A stretch of 64,000 bases of DNA from Atopsyche davidsoni. Taxonomy: Eukaryota > Arthropoda > Insecta > Trichoptera > Hydrobiosidae. A program made the position numbers and the translations under genes. The notes beneath the pieces are model-generated. The model had not been told where the DNA came from. It did no database searches and saw nothing but the letters and a program-made list of their open reading frames with translations. Of this stretch, positions 34,096-48,500 are shown one piece after another (position 1 is the first letter of the stretch; each line of letters opens with the position of its first letter). The stretch lies in contig JAILWY010000018.1 in NCBI GenBank assembly GCA_022113835.1, positions 9,029,001-9,093,000 of the forward strand, written 5' to 3'.

Positions 34096-37000
34096 TTTAT
34101 TTACATTGGTTTTAAAATCTATGGATCTCTCCTGCGGAAGCGTATAGTATTGGTTTGCAGTAGATATAACTCTGAGCATCTATTTTTTTGAATTTGATTT
34201 CAGTATAAGTATAACCTTTACAATTCATTATTTCAGTTTTTTTTTAAAATACTGTTGTGAGTATGTAAAGTCAATCAATTCAAAAGTAATTTTCATATAA
34301 TTTTCAATACAATGAAAAATATTAAATAATGTTGTTTTCTTCCTAGTTACACATTTAACTGATACTCTATCTAAAGCTTTGTTGGTAACGTGGCAATGTG
34401 GATAATTGGTATCTGTGTGGTGTATGACGTATGGTGTAGGAAGAATTTCCAGAAAAGTTTATCTTTTACCTAGATAAATCTAGATAAATTATCAATAATT
34501 ACCTAGATAAATCATCGAAGTGAGTTTTGTCTAAAGTAAAAAAAAACAAAGATATACACGTATATTTTAAAATACAATATGAACAAAAATATTTGATACA
34601 AAAAAGAGACAAATAATTTGACGAAAATAATTTTAATGTGCATAAAGCTAAATAATGAGAAAAAAATAAATTATATATTTTTTTATCGGTGGACAAAAGT
34701 CTTTGGAGCGTGATAAATCAATTAATTCTGTCCACATGGTCGCTGATTCCACTTTAATAAATTTTCCACAAGAAAGATCAAACTCTTTACCAGGCAAAAG
34801 TAATATCAAAAAACGATTTTCAGTATTTCTAGAAAGAGTGCAACATCTCACGACCTTTGAGTGGCCGTGGTTGGCTGATTTTTTCTTCAAGAAGAGCTTT
34901 TCAGAGGTTCATATTTAAAGACAGGCGTATCGGGGAAATTACGAATTCGCAGTATAACGGAGAATCATTTTGGTGGGAACCTGACAGAACAAAGCATGAA
35001 ATATTTTTGCAGTTTTCTTCATTCCGTTGTGTTGATTTGAATGCTTATTAAGAGTAAATTGAATGGTGGTTTCCAATAAAAATAGAAATTGGGATTGAAT
35101 TCAGTAGTGAAAGCAAACGCAGTATAAAAATATTATATCATGGAAAATTTTAGTATTGCTTTTGAAGTCAATTTATTTTAATTAAACTAATTTCTTTGTG
35201 GGTTACGCTACTTGAAAATATTATTAATGTGTTAAATATAATGTTTCAGTTTAATTTAAACATTATTATAACACAACAGTTCACTACGAGTTTGATTGAA
35301 AACGTGTAACCGAAGGACAAATAAACTTTACCGACTTCTCGGCAGTAATTTTTTTGCAATGCAATATGATAAAAAGACAGCGTTAGTAGAGTTCTTTGTG
35401 TGTAAACCGATCACAGATCAAATAAATTGCTCATAAAACGATGTGTTCAAATAAATTAAAACATTGAATTATTTATCACATAAAGATTCCAAATGAAATA
35501 CATACGAAACGCCTGAATGAAACTTTCCCGTTCTCAAGGACCACCAAAGAAATGTTAGGCCAGCTCGAGTACTCAATCATGCTCAGTTCGTCATATAAAT
35601 TTCTATTCTGATTCCACAAATTACTTAACGAATTCCCAGAAAATCGAAGAGCCTCATTCATCAGATGTAACAAAAAGCCGGAGTGTGTATAGCAGAGGAC
35701 ATCTGTGGGCTCCGCAGACTGGTCGGAGGCGCCTCGGCCCTCCGGGTAGCGCGGATGGAGTTATTCAACATAGATTTTTTTTCATTTTCTTTTTTTTCCA
35801 CAACAGCTCTATTGCCGGACGGGAGTTTCCCACGAGAATCCGAGACGAACTATTATTTGAAAATTGATACAGTCGTGCGTAGAGAGGGCCGAGAATTTTA
35901 TCGACAGCCACTGTGCCAGTTGTGATCCGCCAATGCAGCGAGACGTCTCTCTCGCTCGCTCCTCTCATCGGGAGTTTTTTTTAAATATTATTCATACCGT
36001 GGCCGTTTCATTGTGTTCCGCATTTGCCTTTTTTCGTCGTTTTAAAACAATTTATTCTACATGATAAGGCATATGTCCGCATCCTTTCGAACATCTATTC
36101 ACTATTGTTATGGTATTTTGTACTGATGCAGTAAATAAAGAAGTTTTTTATTGTTCGATACATATTTTCATTGTTGATCGGCTACCTTAGAAAGATCTGG
36201 AATTTATACCCCTAATGTTAATTATTGAATAATGTTGTACATCGAACAGAAAACATACAATGTATACCTACTAATATTCATGAAGATTTACTTGGCAATA
36301 TTTATATCAATTCAATATATAAAATATGTGTATATTTACATTATTCCTTCCAAACTATAAAATAAATAAATATAAGGTACTCTTAAACAAAATACAAATA
36401 TCCATATATTTAATCAATTTAGTTTATTAAAAAGAGCCAGTTCCAAAATAAAATCGGATTATTTGGTATGTATTTATTATTATTGTTCAAGAAATTGCAA
36501 AGTCAATAGATACTCAACTGATGTCAAGGAGCTCCATAAATTCTATAAAGTAGTGGCTATTCATGACAATACTTCTTCTCCAGCAAAACAAATGTTTCTA
36601 TAACACGTAAACGACTCCATTTTGTCGACGTCTCCCCAATGGTATTATCTGGGGGCAATTTGCATTCCCCAAGCCGGCTCGCAAGGACATCTCTCAGATG
36701 TCGCAGAACAACTACTTCAACGTTCACACCAACTAAGACAATAGTCTTAGACGTGAAGTAGCTGTTGTCAATGACGTAAAACACCAGAATTTATGAGCTC
36801 CAGTGGCATTGGCCAGCATACTCACCAGAAGGATTTTATACCTGTAGATATTTACAAAATTTGTTAATCTATTAAACTAAAAAAACTAATAACTTTAGCC
36901 TTAAAATAACTTTAATATACATATGTGATGTGAGTTATTACACTTAAAACGGGACAAAAATAATTATTTTTAGCACTTTAATAAATTGGTTTTTTTATAA

Positions 37001-40000
37001 AAATAAATATTTGTTGATTATTTCTCGATATAAGCTATGATTATGCAAGAGTTTGTAGATGAAAAACTGTGTTTTTAACATCTCTAACACACAAAGAAAA
37101 AATATCTTTACTACAGCTAGGTGTTTATACTCCTTTGATCAACAAGATTAACTTCTTTATCAATAAATTACAAAACTCACCCTTTATCGGCTGGTGTTAA
37201 GTTAATCTTAATTCAGATATCATATTTTTGAGATAAATGATAATGTAACTTACTGTAAATTCAAAACTTAATTACCTAACTTAAATCGCTCATCATCATA
37301 ATTCACAGTGATTTGTAACTCATAACCCAAAAGAAATACATTCCTATACATGAAGGTTACCTCGTCCATGCTGAAGTGGGTACAAAATCATTAGTAAAAA
37401 TACGAAGTTTTGGCGCTCTCTTGACACGAAAAAAAACATGTCAATGGTGCGACAATCGGTTCATGAATAACTTACACTAAAATCTGCTGAAAGCAATTCG
37501 TTAGGTATTTATAACGGACAGTCAGCGAACTGGACGACAATCGTAACTCATCATATGAATATCCCGTTAAAAGTGTAAAGCAAATTTATGATACATTTGA
37601 GTATGAATTTATTTTTTAGTATACATTTATAGTTTTACTTATAGTTTAAACAACGATATTTGATTTTCACGTAGAGCAAGCATTTAAAACTATGCAATAT
37701 AAAACGAATTCTTATTTAACTCAATTTGTATGTTAAATACGGCTAAAAATATTGAAGCCTAAATTTAATAAAATCTTTTCAGAAGCACTGCTGAAAGATT
37801 TTTTATGAAATATAAGTAAGATTGGAATCAATAGATAATCGAATAAATTTTATGATTATAATTTGTTGACCATTATCGATGGTTACACGTGCTTTAAGAA
37901 ACTATTTGAGATAAGGTAGTCAAAAAAAAAAAAAATAAATAAAATATTTTCAGATTATAGAGTGTAAATATACATAAAGTTTTTTTAAACTAATATAAGT
38001 ATATTCAGGAAATGCAACTTTTGCTATTTTATGCTAATTAACTTTTACATTGCATGTCACAAGTAAGTGTATTACAATGTCGTGTGGTCCTTAATATAAT
38101 ACCATTTCATTAAAATTAAAGTTGCAAAATGAAAGTGGGAAAAAGTTATTAAAAAATAAAACAGACATTCTAAACGACGGTCTCATAGATTGACTGTACT
38201 CACTAACATGGCCGCTGTTTTGTGATCTATGCACGGAGAGGAGAATAATGGGATTGGGTTTTTCAAAAACAAGCCATTGAAACAAAAACACGTTTAATTC
38301 TTGTGCAGTTAAAACTTTACAGGACTCGTGGATATTGTGTCCACTTTTAGGTGGAGACACAATGTGTCCGGACTACTGAAATTAGTCAACCTGCTGCAAC
38401 TGGAATTTTCTATTCCAAGGATTTACACCGACGATAATGCAGCCCGCGGCATCAGCAAATGCTTGCTGTCTTCCTGGTATCATTGCAACGCTTTATAATA
38501 TTATATATTTTAAGAAATTTATTTAAGATTTTAGAATTTTTTTAAAAATATTTGCCGTTTAAGGAATTATCTGTCTTTTTTTTAACGATTATTTATTTTT
38601 TAAACAGTTTATAATATTTTAGTATACATACTAACAAATAAATAGCATAAATGCACTTACTACCATAGAGTATGTTTAACTATTCATGACTAATTAGCGA
38701 TAACTTTTGAAAATTTCTACTTGTTTCTACATCGGAACTAAAATTCTATACAAAAATATTTCTCAAGAAAAGTTTTTTAATTTGTAAATTTGATTTTTAT
38801 TTCAAAATTCTTATAGTTTATTTAATTTTTATAAATTAACGGTTTCTGTTAATGATATCATTTTTTTAATCGAAATTGTATTAGTACTCCAGGCCAAATA
38901 CAATTGTTGCAAACACGAAGTCATATTAACAAAATACATAAGAAACAACTATAGCTAAATATAAAAGGTACCAATGCAGATATTATTAAATAAATCATTT
39001 TAAAAACTAATAAATACAAGTTTAAAAAAATTGAATGTTCGAGGATCAAAAATTGCAACGCATTTTATCTCAGTTGGAATAAGAACCATGTATAATATTG
39101 TAATAAACAGCATAGATAATGTCTTAATCTTCAGAAGATATATTATTTGAACATGTTTATAAAAATAAATTTTACACCATAATTAGATGCAGTCAATAAT
39201 ATTAATATCATATAATTAGCGCTTCAAAACACGGATTTATATTAAAATATAAATATTTTCGTATGGTAAATTAAAAACATAGTATTTTTTTCCAAACAGC
39301 CTGACAAATCGCGTCTATAAAACACTCCATTTCACGTAAACGGGGCTTTAGAGAATTCAGCTCTGAAACAAAAACAAAAGGTTCGTATAAAGAATGACAA
39401 GTAGTGCCTTCACCACCTACTGTTAGAACTAAAATCTGTTCAGGCTATATTCACACGATGACAGTTGTTATTGTGAGACCTGCAGAGTCCCATCACCCCC
39501 TGGGGTCGTTGTTCCTCGCAGGAAGTAGGCTTTAGATTCTTTGGGGACATTGAAGGTTTGGGAAGCTGAAGCAATAACCGTAAAACAATTAAATGGCCCA
39601 TAGAACGCTCTGGTGCTTCTTCAGTTAATGTTGAATTCGTAAAACAATGAACATTAGTACAACAGGTTTCTATTATAGACCTGTAGGTGATAAGAATAAA
39701 CCCATTGTCCTGTGTTGGTGCAGTTTAGTTACATTCCCAGCATCTCAGTAAAATTATTATTAATAGTTTTCCGTTCCCATATATTATTTCAATACAAATA
39801 AATTAGAAAAAAATTACGCACTAAAAACTTTTTTGTTTAGTCAGTTTTTGTAGATCAAAAATTCTAAAAATATATTTATCCTTACTATAACATAAATATA
39901 TTATTCTCGAGAAAAAACCAATGCAGTCAATTACCAGGCATTAGAATATCCACTAATTATTGTTTTACGTTTTAATGTACTTAAATGTATTTATTTTATA

Positions 40001-42180
40001 TAAAATTTTAGACGTAAACATTCTATATTGAGTTTAGTTTCATACAACGAACATCAAATACATGATTCGTCCAAGTTAAATTACTTATAATTCGTTGTAA
40101 CGAAACCTTTATTGGAAGCGAACTGTTAGGTAGTACTTTATACTTGCAGAATAGTTAAAGTTTTCGGAATTCCTGCCCGTAGAGAAAACAAAGCTGGCAT
40201 TGTCTTCTAACTGACCATTAGGGTGCTCTATGAAGCTTCTGTGACAAGGTCACTTATAGGCCCCATAAAATCCTAAATATAAAAAAATCAAATGACTTAT
40301 TTCAAATTTCATGGATAGTTTTCTGGAAACGCAACTATTTATTTGTTTATTATTTTATGACCTAGGATGTCAGCTCGAGAAATAGAGATGTTGTGTCCCG
40401 AGCTTTGGTAATTTATGATTATTTATATTTATGACTTTCAAAAGTTGTTCACAAGAGTGTCGGCAATGCTTTGCAAATTGAAGCTGTGTTAAGCTTTAAA
40501 CAACATATAAGAAAACGTTAAGAAGTATTTCGGATCGTAAATTTAGCTAGTAATAAATACATTTAAAGATCACCATACTTGCTGTAGTTTAGTTTCTCCC
40601 TCTCCTCAATAAAATTTGCCGTTTCAGTTAGTAGTAACCTCTATGCAATTTAGTCACATTTTAAACAAATAAATATATAAATATATATCTTTTTTTCTTG
40701 AACCAATTTGAACCATTAATTTTTATTTAGTGGCATTTTTATTGATTGGATTTCCAAGATAGGAAAAATCTATTGTTTGATATTTTTATTTTAATAGTGT
40801 TCAATTATTTCTAGGGGTGTTTGTATGAAAAGGTTTTTAAAGAAAATTTTGCATGTGAGAAGTAACTTAATGTTAAAAATAAACTTAATTTTTAAAAAAA
40901 TTAACTACATTTTCTGCGTATGATATTTTAGAAAATTATAAAATAACCAATATTTATAGTAATTATTTTCCATGTAATTAGACTTCTTGCTTACGTGTTT
41001 TTAACATGAAACTATAAAATAATGTTATTATAAAATTCAATGAGATCTTTACTGTACTTAGTGAAAATGTAATAGAACATTTGATACTTTTCTGCGAAAA
41101 GATCTGTAATTATTCAATAGGTAAATAAAGTATGACTCAGTCGGATTCTTTCTACCAGTTATGGGATGAAAGTTTATTCCTTTGCGCATCTTCTGTTTTG
41201 TATTAATAGGTGTATAATTGGGTATCAATATTTATAACTGGAAACAGGTATATCTAATTTAAATATTATTCAGCAATACCTTAACGAGAGAAGCGTCCAT
41301 TGAAGGAAGGTACTAGGTAGATAAATGTGGGTAATTTGCTGGAGATAATTCAGAATTCCGGACACGAGCCGCACTAAATACCGCCAGGCTGAAAAAATCC
41401 CGGACCATCAGGACTGCTACCGGATGTATGGATAGATTACAAATTCCTAACTTGTGAATCTTATTCATTTTTTAGCTGTGCGATAGCATTTAATATCAAA
41501 CGATTAAGGCTAGAAATCCATATAACAATTATAGATCAACCTAACATGTTTAGGCATATTTCAATTAAAAATTATGGAAATATACCCATGAATAAAATAT
41601 GATATTTTTTATAATGGAATAACCTATTGAATTGTACACATAAAAAAATGTTAACAAATAATAAGGTAGGAAAGGAAAACTAACTAACCTGCTATAAAAT
41701 AAAATTTGTTGTAGAGGCATTTCAAATTATAACGTATAATTACCTCTATAACAATATACTGATTCTGTTACATATATATTTGCAGTGTGAAATGGGAAAT
41801 ACTTTTCACATTTTAAACTTTTATTTGAAAAGAAGCTGTATTATACTCTAATAGGGAAGCAACATAAGTTGTAATAGTTTTTGGTAAACCTTTATTTCTT
41901 GGTAAGTATACATTACAAATAGTTAATAGTAAATATCGTTCAATCGATGTGTATTTTATAAATTCAATATTTTTGACAGAGAGTACTCGGTGGATTTACA
42001 TTTTAATATTTTAAATAATAAGTAAAATACTTTAATGATTTTTCCACATATAGATTTTTATTGGTGGCCGGTTTCGCCAACATTGGCATTATCAAACTGT
42101 ATGATATATATTTTAACATATGTACAATATACGCGATTTTTTTCAAATATTAAGTAAATTGCACCTGAAATTATAAAATT
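34096..42180. other. intergenic, AT-rich, no gene supported
   Basis: About 8 kb with only short open frames. A GC-richer block at about 35690-35960 is the one clear island. Two segments of balanced composition, 34648-35060 and 36540-36840, have open frames on the minus strand (80 and 75 codons) without a recognised domain; they could be transposon fossils. A short hairpin (ATTGTGTCCAC with GTGGAGACACAAT, two-base bulge) lies at 38334-38363. Confidence 0.5.
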
Positions 42181-42308
42181 AAAGAGCAGATGTATCGGTG
42201 AGAGTGCAATTCCCACGGGAGTCTCAGGCGCCGCAGCCACCAGAAATGGTGCTAGCGGCATCTCTGGTCTCCGGGGACACCTCCCGGGCCAGGATGCGCC
42301 ACCCAGCC

Positions 42309-42344
42309 CGCACACACTGCCGCACACACTGCCGCACACACTGC
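42309..42344 (+). repeat. 12-bp tandem repeat CGCACACACTGC, three exact copies
   Basis: Exact copies begin at 42309, 42321 and 42333, then the sequence diverges to CGGGGC. The repeat sits inside an isolated GC-rich island about 8 kb downstream of gsb. Confidence 0.9.
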
Positions 42345-45269
42345 CGGGGCGTAGCCCTGCCCAGGGCCCCGCACAATGCGGGGCTCCAAAAGAGCTGTCT
42401 AATTCAAAGAGCATACATCACTCGCAGTGTCTTTTGTCGCAGCGACGAAAGCTACCCAGTCAAATATGTATCAACGCCCATTTCTTTTCTTGTCATTCTA
42501 TGTGGAGTCGTGAATTGTTGACCTATTAAACGTACCGTGTGGAGATGCATACGAATGGCGGTTTTAGGTTTTGTCGGGAAGAATGAGACCTCACACGATT
42601 GACTGCAGGAGGTCCTGTAAGTATGGTAAATGAGAAGCGGATATAGAGAGACTTTTAAAGATATTTATTTAAATAACTTAAACTAAAATCGTCCACGTAA
42701 TCGTATAACGCGGTTTCTGCTTGTGTCAGTTAGTAAAGCAATTTGTGGTGGACATGGAGGAAATTCAGATGTGGCATTACACTAAGCCCGGCCTCACCCC
42801 CTAGGTTGATGGACTTAACATTTGAATTCCCATCTTAACATTAATCCGATTTCCATTCAATGTCAAATATAATTTGACATTGAAATTAAACATAAAATTT
42901 ACATTGTCAAAAATTTGAAAGTTTTTAAAATGTACATAGAGGTCATTAAAGTTTCAGAAATAATTTTAATTCTGCCGTTATCTTGAAAAATTTATTGATA
43001 CAATTTAAAATATATGTAGTAAGAGTTGGTTTGCCTGAATAATAATAGCCTGAATTTCTTTGAGAAATAAATCTTAATTTGCAGAAATTAAAAATTCAAA
43101 TTCAAAGCAAAAATTAAGCGAGAACAACAGAAATGCTTCTTAGAGTTACAATGAATTATATTTTATGCGATAGCTGAGGCATATTATACCGATAAACTCG
43201 ACGGAATACTATTAAACTTAACAAAGAGGCTTTAAATTTCGGAAGTCGATGTCGGTTATAGTCCGCTGCGCCCATTCAGGCTGTACGTTTCGTTTTTAAT
43301 ACCGTTTTTGAAGTTTCTCGGAAATATAGAAATAGATGAAACAACGTTTGCGTTACGCTTAACAATACCATTAAGATCTTAAAAAGCTGACATCGCAAAT
43401 TTTTATATTTTTCTGTAATTTTTTATCCGGACGTATAAAAATAAATATTGAAAGTTATGCTCTTACTTATCATAAAAAAATAATAAAAATATTTGTTGGT
43501 ATCTAAAGTACTTATTGATTTCATTATTATAATGGATCGAACCTTCATCTTCCCATTGCACCTTTTTGTACATATTCACATAAGTATAAATGTTACCCAC
43601 TTCTCATTTTGTAGATAATTTTCTAATCAATGCACATAGCCTTGCTGCAGCAGTTACAGCAGCACAAATATTTTTACAAATGGTAAAGTTGATAAATCTG
43701 ATTGTCTCATTCACCAGTTGTCATTGAGTTTCAGAAAAGAAATTTCTAAAATCTTTAATAAATATTTTTAAGACATGCATAAATGAAATAAAGTTATTTA
43801 AAATCAAAAAACAATTAATTTATTTGTAGACCTCTATGATAAAAAAGATGAGAAAAAATGTGTTGGCTTATTACGCTAAATGAATTATATGGCTGGCGTC
43901 AGGCCGCATAGAAAATATAATCCTAACTAAAATCAATTAATCGCACCCATTATGAACAGACGGTAATCCATTACACAGGCCAGGTGCTGGGCAAGTGGGT
44001 CCAACAAGACGTAAGGTGCGTACAAAAGAGCGTTAAATGGAGGTAAACTAAACAGCCACGAATGTCTGGATCTAATCTTGATTTGAACACTAATTTTTCC
44101 AGTGCATTTTGTATCTATCAACACCGGTTTGATTAGGAATTACGGCGTAACGAGGTAGGTAGAGATAATTTCCGTGGAGATAGATTCTCGTACCTGCTCT
44201 GCAGTGACATCGGGCGCCCGCGCGGTGAACACGGGTGGAGAATCGTACGCGTGGATCGTGCGCCGATGTACATTTTATTTATTTTATTAAAATAATTTTG
44301 ATAAATAAACGTTATAATTCATCTATTAAAATATTTCGCTTTTATATCATATCAAGTAGCAACAAAAAAAACAGACAGCAAAAACATAATATATTTTATG
44401 AATATATATATAAACTGAAAACCTTTTTTATTGGTGATTAAATTTTATCATTTCCATTAGGCATAATTCAAAATTGTATGATTATATTTTTATATAAAAA
44501 AGTGTTTGAAGATACCTATAATTAAATGTTGTTTATATTGACGCAGTGGTCCTATGGAGTTCGTTGCAAAATAGCGTATCAGTCCCTAGTATTTATTTTG
44601 CTAAAGACGCGGATCGAACAGGAATCGTTCCACAGGATTTCCTCATCTACCGTGAGGACCGGCAGCGGCCAGCGTCCTCACCGATTTACAAATTGTCAAC
44701 GCGACTAACCTGACAATTCAATTAGTGTTTGACCTTTGAACAATTTTACAAGGATTTCATAAATATTATCTTTCAGGTTTTTAAATAAAAGACCAATATT
44801 ATATTTTTTATGGAACATAAACTAATTTAATTGCTCATTTTGCAGTTATCTAGTAAATATTTTTACATAATCCTTTTTTTTAAAACTATTAAAATAATTC
44901 GTGTAGGCACACACAGCACATAAGTTTGTTAATATTCAATAATTTTAAGAGAGATTACTTGGTGGAATTCCATTTTAATATTTAAAATAAAATATTTTAA
45001 ATTAAAAAAAAATATATATATTTGTTAATACACTTTATTAGTGCTTTCTTATTATTATATCTCTATCAATCATTCAGAAAAAAGTTGACTATCCGATTCA
45101 GTATGTCAAAAATTGATATGGAAAGGTAATGAAAAATATATCTAATGCATTTTTATATACTCTAGTAATTTATTGTTATTTTTACCAAGAAATAAAATAT
45201 CTTTCTCTTACATTGTAGGTATCTATAATACAATCTCAGCTTATTTATTTTTTATGTGTTGCTAAGTTC

Positions 45270-45570
45270 AGTATCCTCAGTTCTAAAATGGTCGCCGAGT
45301 AAACAGTGTCGTCGAACCAAAGGGTTTCATTTGTCAAAGCGAATGCAGTTCAGAGCAATCCGATTATGTATGCGCATTAGATACGTCGAGCATTAAGTCG
45401 ACAGGCTGCACGGAGCGCCGAGGCCCTTTGTGATCGAAGGCAATATAAAGTGATCGCCATAACTCAGAGCTGCAGCTCGGCTGAAAGACGACCTTTGAAA
45501 TTATCCTCACGTTAATTATAGCGCGCCGGTAGTGTGCAGTCCTGAAAGCTCGCCTAAACTGAGTTTTTTC
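45270..45570. promoter_or_regulatory. candidate regulatory block downstream of gsb
   Basis: A non-repetitive block of balanced composition in AT-rich surroundings. It contains several CTTTG/CAAAG words (AACCAAAGGGTTTC, TTTGTCAAAGCG, GGCCCTTTGTGATCG, CGACCTTTGAAATT) that resemble TCF/Pangolin sites without matching the full consensus. gsb is linked to wingless signalling in Drosophila, so such sites would make sense, but this is inference from weak motifs. Confidence 0.2.
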
Positions 45571-48500
45571 CACCGTATATTAAATCAGCTCAAATTAAAT
45601 TTGTAAGCTTAAATTATTTATTTTTCGTAGAGTATCGCCATACTTATTTTTAGCCAGCATCCACAGAACAAAGTGCAAATTAAAACACGGTGGTAGAGTT
45701 CGAATGAAAATATTTATTTAAGCGTAATTAAGATACGTCTAAAGTAAACTCTGTTTTAAGCTTATTATAAGTAAAGTTGCCAAAATCAACACTAACTATC
45801 CCTGTTGCTTTACTTATGTAAATTTTCTTGAAAGATAAGAGAATGGATCAACGGTAGAGTAAAGAGATACGTTTTTTAGAATAGTACTTGTATGAAAATA
45901 ATTTCAAAATAATAAATTGAATTAAAAGTGTTTTTAATAAACGAAAGATTATGTTTCCGAGTAGATATACACATTCTCTATTAAATGATAGGTAAACATC
46001 ATTGTTAGAGCTTAATTAAGTAATACTTTACATCATATTGAATAATTAACTATATAATTAAGTCAGTTCCAATATACCATCATGCTTGTGGAGTAACGAG
46101 TACCGACTTATGCAATAAATCTCTGTTATGTCACAATAAAAACAGATTTTTTACTTCAAGTATTTATTTACTTTATATTTTGCTAACTGCCCATTGTTCG
46201 TATATTTCCAGCTTAAATTTGTATACTTTAAATATCTGAAATATGAATCAAGTAATCCAAAGAGTTTCATTATTCGCGAGTCAATTTAAAATATTACCAC
46301 ATATTTTTAAGAAAAAAGTTTGGGAAATTACACGAACGATTGCGTTCGTTTCACGTGGGAAATAAGCAAATATATTTCGATGTAATCTCTCAGGACTTAC
46401 AACGTATCTCTTACTAAATTATACCTTATGAAGTCAGTCGGTAACACTGCAGCCAATTTTTTCAGAGCACCTGCCTTCACACTTACTTATATATTTTGCA
46501 CCCTTCCCTAATTAATTATAGTTTATTGCATAATAATAGATAAGACAAAATATACAATAATTTGATTGTTAAAAATATAATTTCATATTTTTCTCAAACA
46601 AATACAAGATATTTCAAAGTTGAAACGTTATCGGTGCTTATAACAAACTTTTTTTTATTATATATTAATAAAAACTTTGTTGCTCGTGGCTTTTTGCGCA
46701 CTTCAATAAATACGTAACATTTAAAGTAAATCTTCATTACATTTTAGACTTGTAATGCTCTAGAACTAAGGGGGGTTAAATTTACATTTGAATCGGGACT
46801 CTGGCACGGGGCTAACTATTCGTATCAAATGGAAACAGAATAAGGGAGAAAAATAGCCGCGTCAATTGAATTTCACCCACTTGCGCCGCGGACCGGGCCG
46901 AGCTTTTTGTTAGCAATATTCGCAGCGGTCCGTGACTTATTAAAATTATCACGGACGTATCAACTGCAACGGTTTCGTTTGACAAAAAATTATCGCTTGC
47001 ACCCTGAAGGATCAGGGGAGGTCGTTGAAGCCTCACTGCGTCTCCCTCTGGCGGGTGTGAGACTATGTGTACAAGACAGAGATGAAATGTTCCTACATGA
47101 ATGTGTACTTTTATTTAATTGTGAACTTTCTGAAATTGGCAACCATTGAATATTCGTTAATAAATAAATATACTAGAATATTATTTTTAACCACAAGCAC
47201 ATTAAGTTCTTTGATTTCAAAATTGAAACTCATGGAAATATATAGTATAAAAATGTTTGATAAAGTGCTGGACATGTGTGATTTTTTTAATAAAAATGTA
47301 TGTTCGTTTTGACATATCTTTTTGTACAGTATCCAAAGCTAAATGACTAATAACTGATAAGTTCTAAGGGCATAATCACATTTCAAGTGCTTTACTGTGG
47401 CACATTTAAATATAATACATGGGATCACGTTCATAAAACTCTCTTATCATGATGGTTACTAAAAATATGTGTATTGTAAATAAAATCACAACTACACTGA
47501 TTAGATAACTCCATACACCAATGAATCGGTTCGAATATTTTTTGCACACCCAAAATAGTTATTTTATTATTTCAATGTAAAGTATTTATAGTTTCTGTAT
47601 TATCTAATTTGTGCTTTTTTTAACTTATAATACACCTCAGAATTTATGATTTTAATATTATGATAAATTTTAACCTATTATATGAAAGGTTGTTTGTTTC
47701 ATATAATAAATAAAAGCTCCAAGACCTTCACTTGGAGTCCCCTGCGTGAGGAAATAGAAGCCGAAACCATTTTATTTTCCCAATTTCCACGCTTCGAAAA
47801 CCTATCATCTATCATCTAATTTATATAATAGGAAGTTAAATAATAATAGGTAGTTAGGTTCGGAGTTGAGCTGAGCAAAGGTACGTACGTACATATATAC
47901 GCACGTAAAAAAAAAATACCATGAAAGGTACTTACGGGGATGGCTGTCAAATACAGGGACAGATGTTCAGCCTGACTTTCGGGGTAGAGGGTAGTCCTGG
48001 TAAAAAATATCTCCCGTATTAATTAACATTCGATTCGAAAATGAATAGTGGGTTATTATGAATGTGTAATTACCCCTAATGATGAATGTCTCATGAATGC
48101 TTGCTTATTTGTTTTGATACAAGGGATAGTTTGTTCGGTGTACTTAAGTCGTTAATTGTTGCATTTAAATAATTTATTTCAAAATAATACACATTTTTTT
48201 AAATTTGATATTACTCGTCAATATTTAATTTGTGTAACCAATTTAATTTCAAACGAGTGTTTCAAATGAATGTTTTCAAGGAGACATTTATCAAAAAGTA
48301 GCAGCTAACAATATAAATATTGGACAGTTTTTGATTGCATGAATTTTTATAGTATCATGTTCAATACAACACGCTATACTTTTATAGCCTTTCATATTTA
48401 ATAAGTGATGTAAGTTGTTTGTTAATTATTTTTATTTATTAATTTTCCTTTTCATATTTCTAAATGGATATGCTTACTTTAATCTGTTTATTTTAATTGG

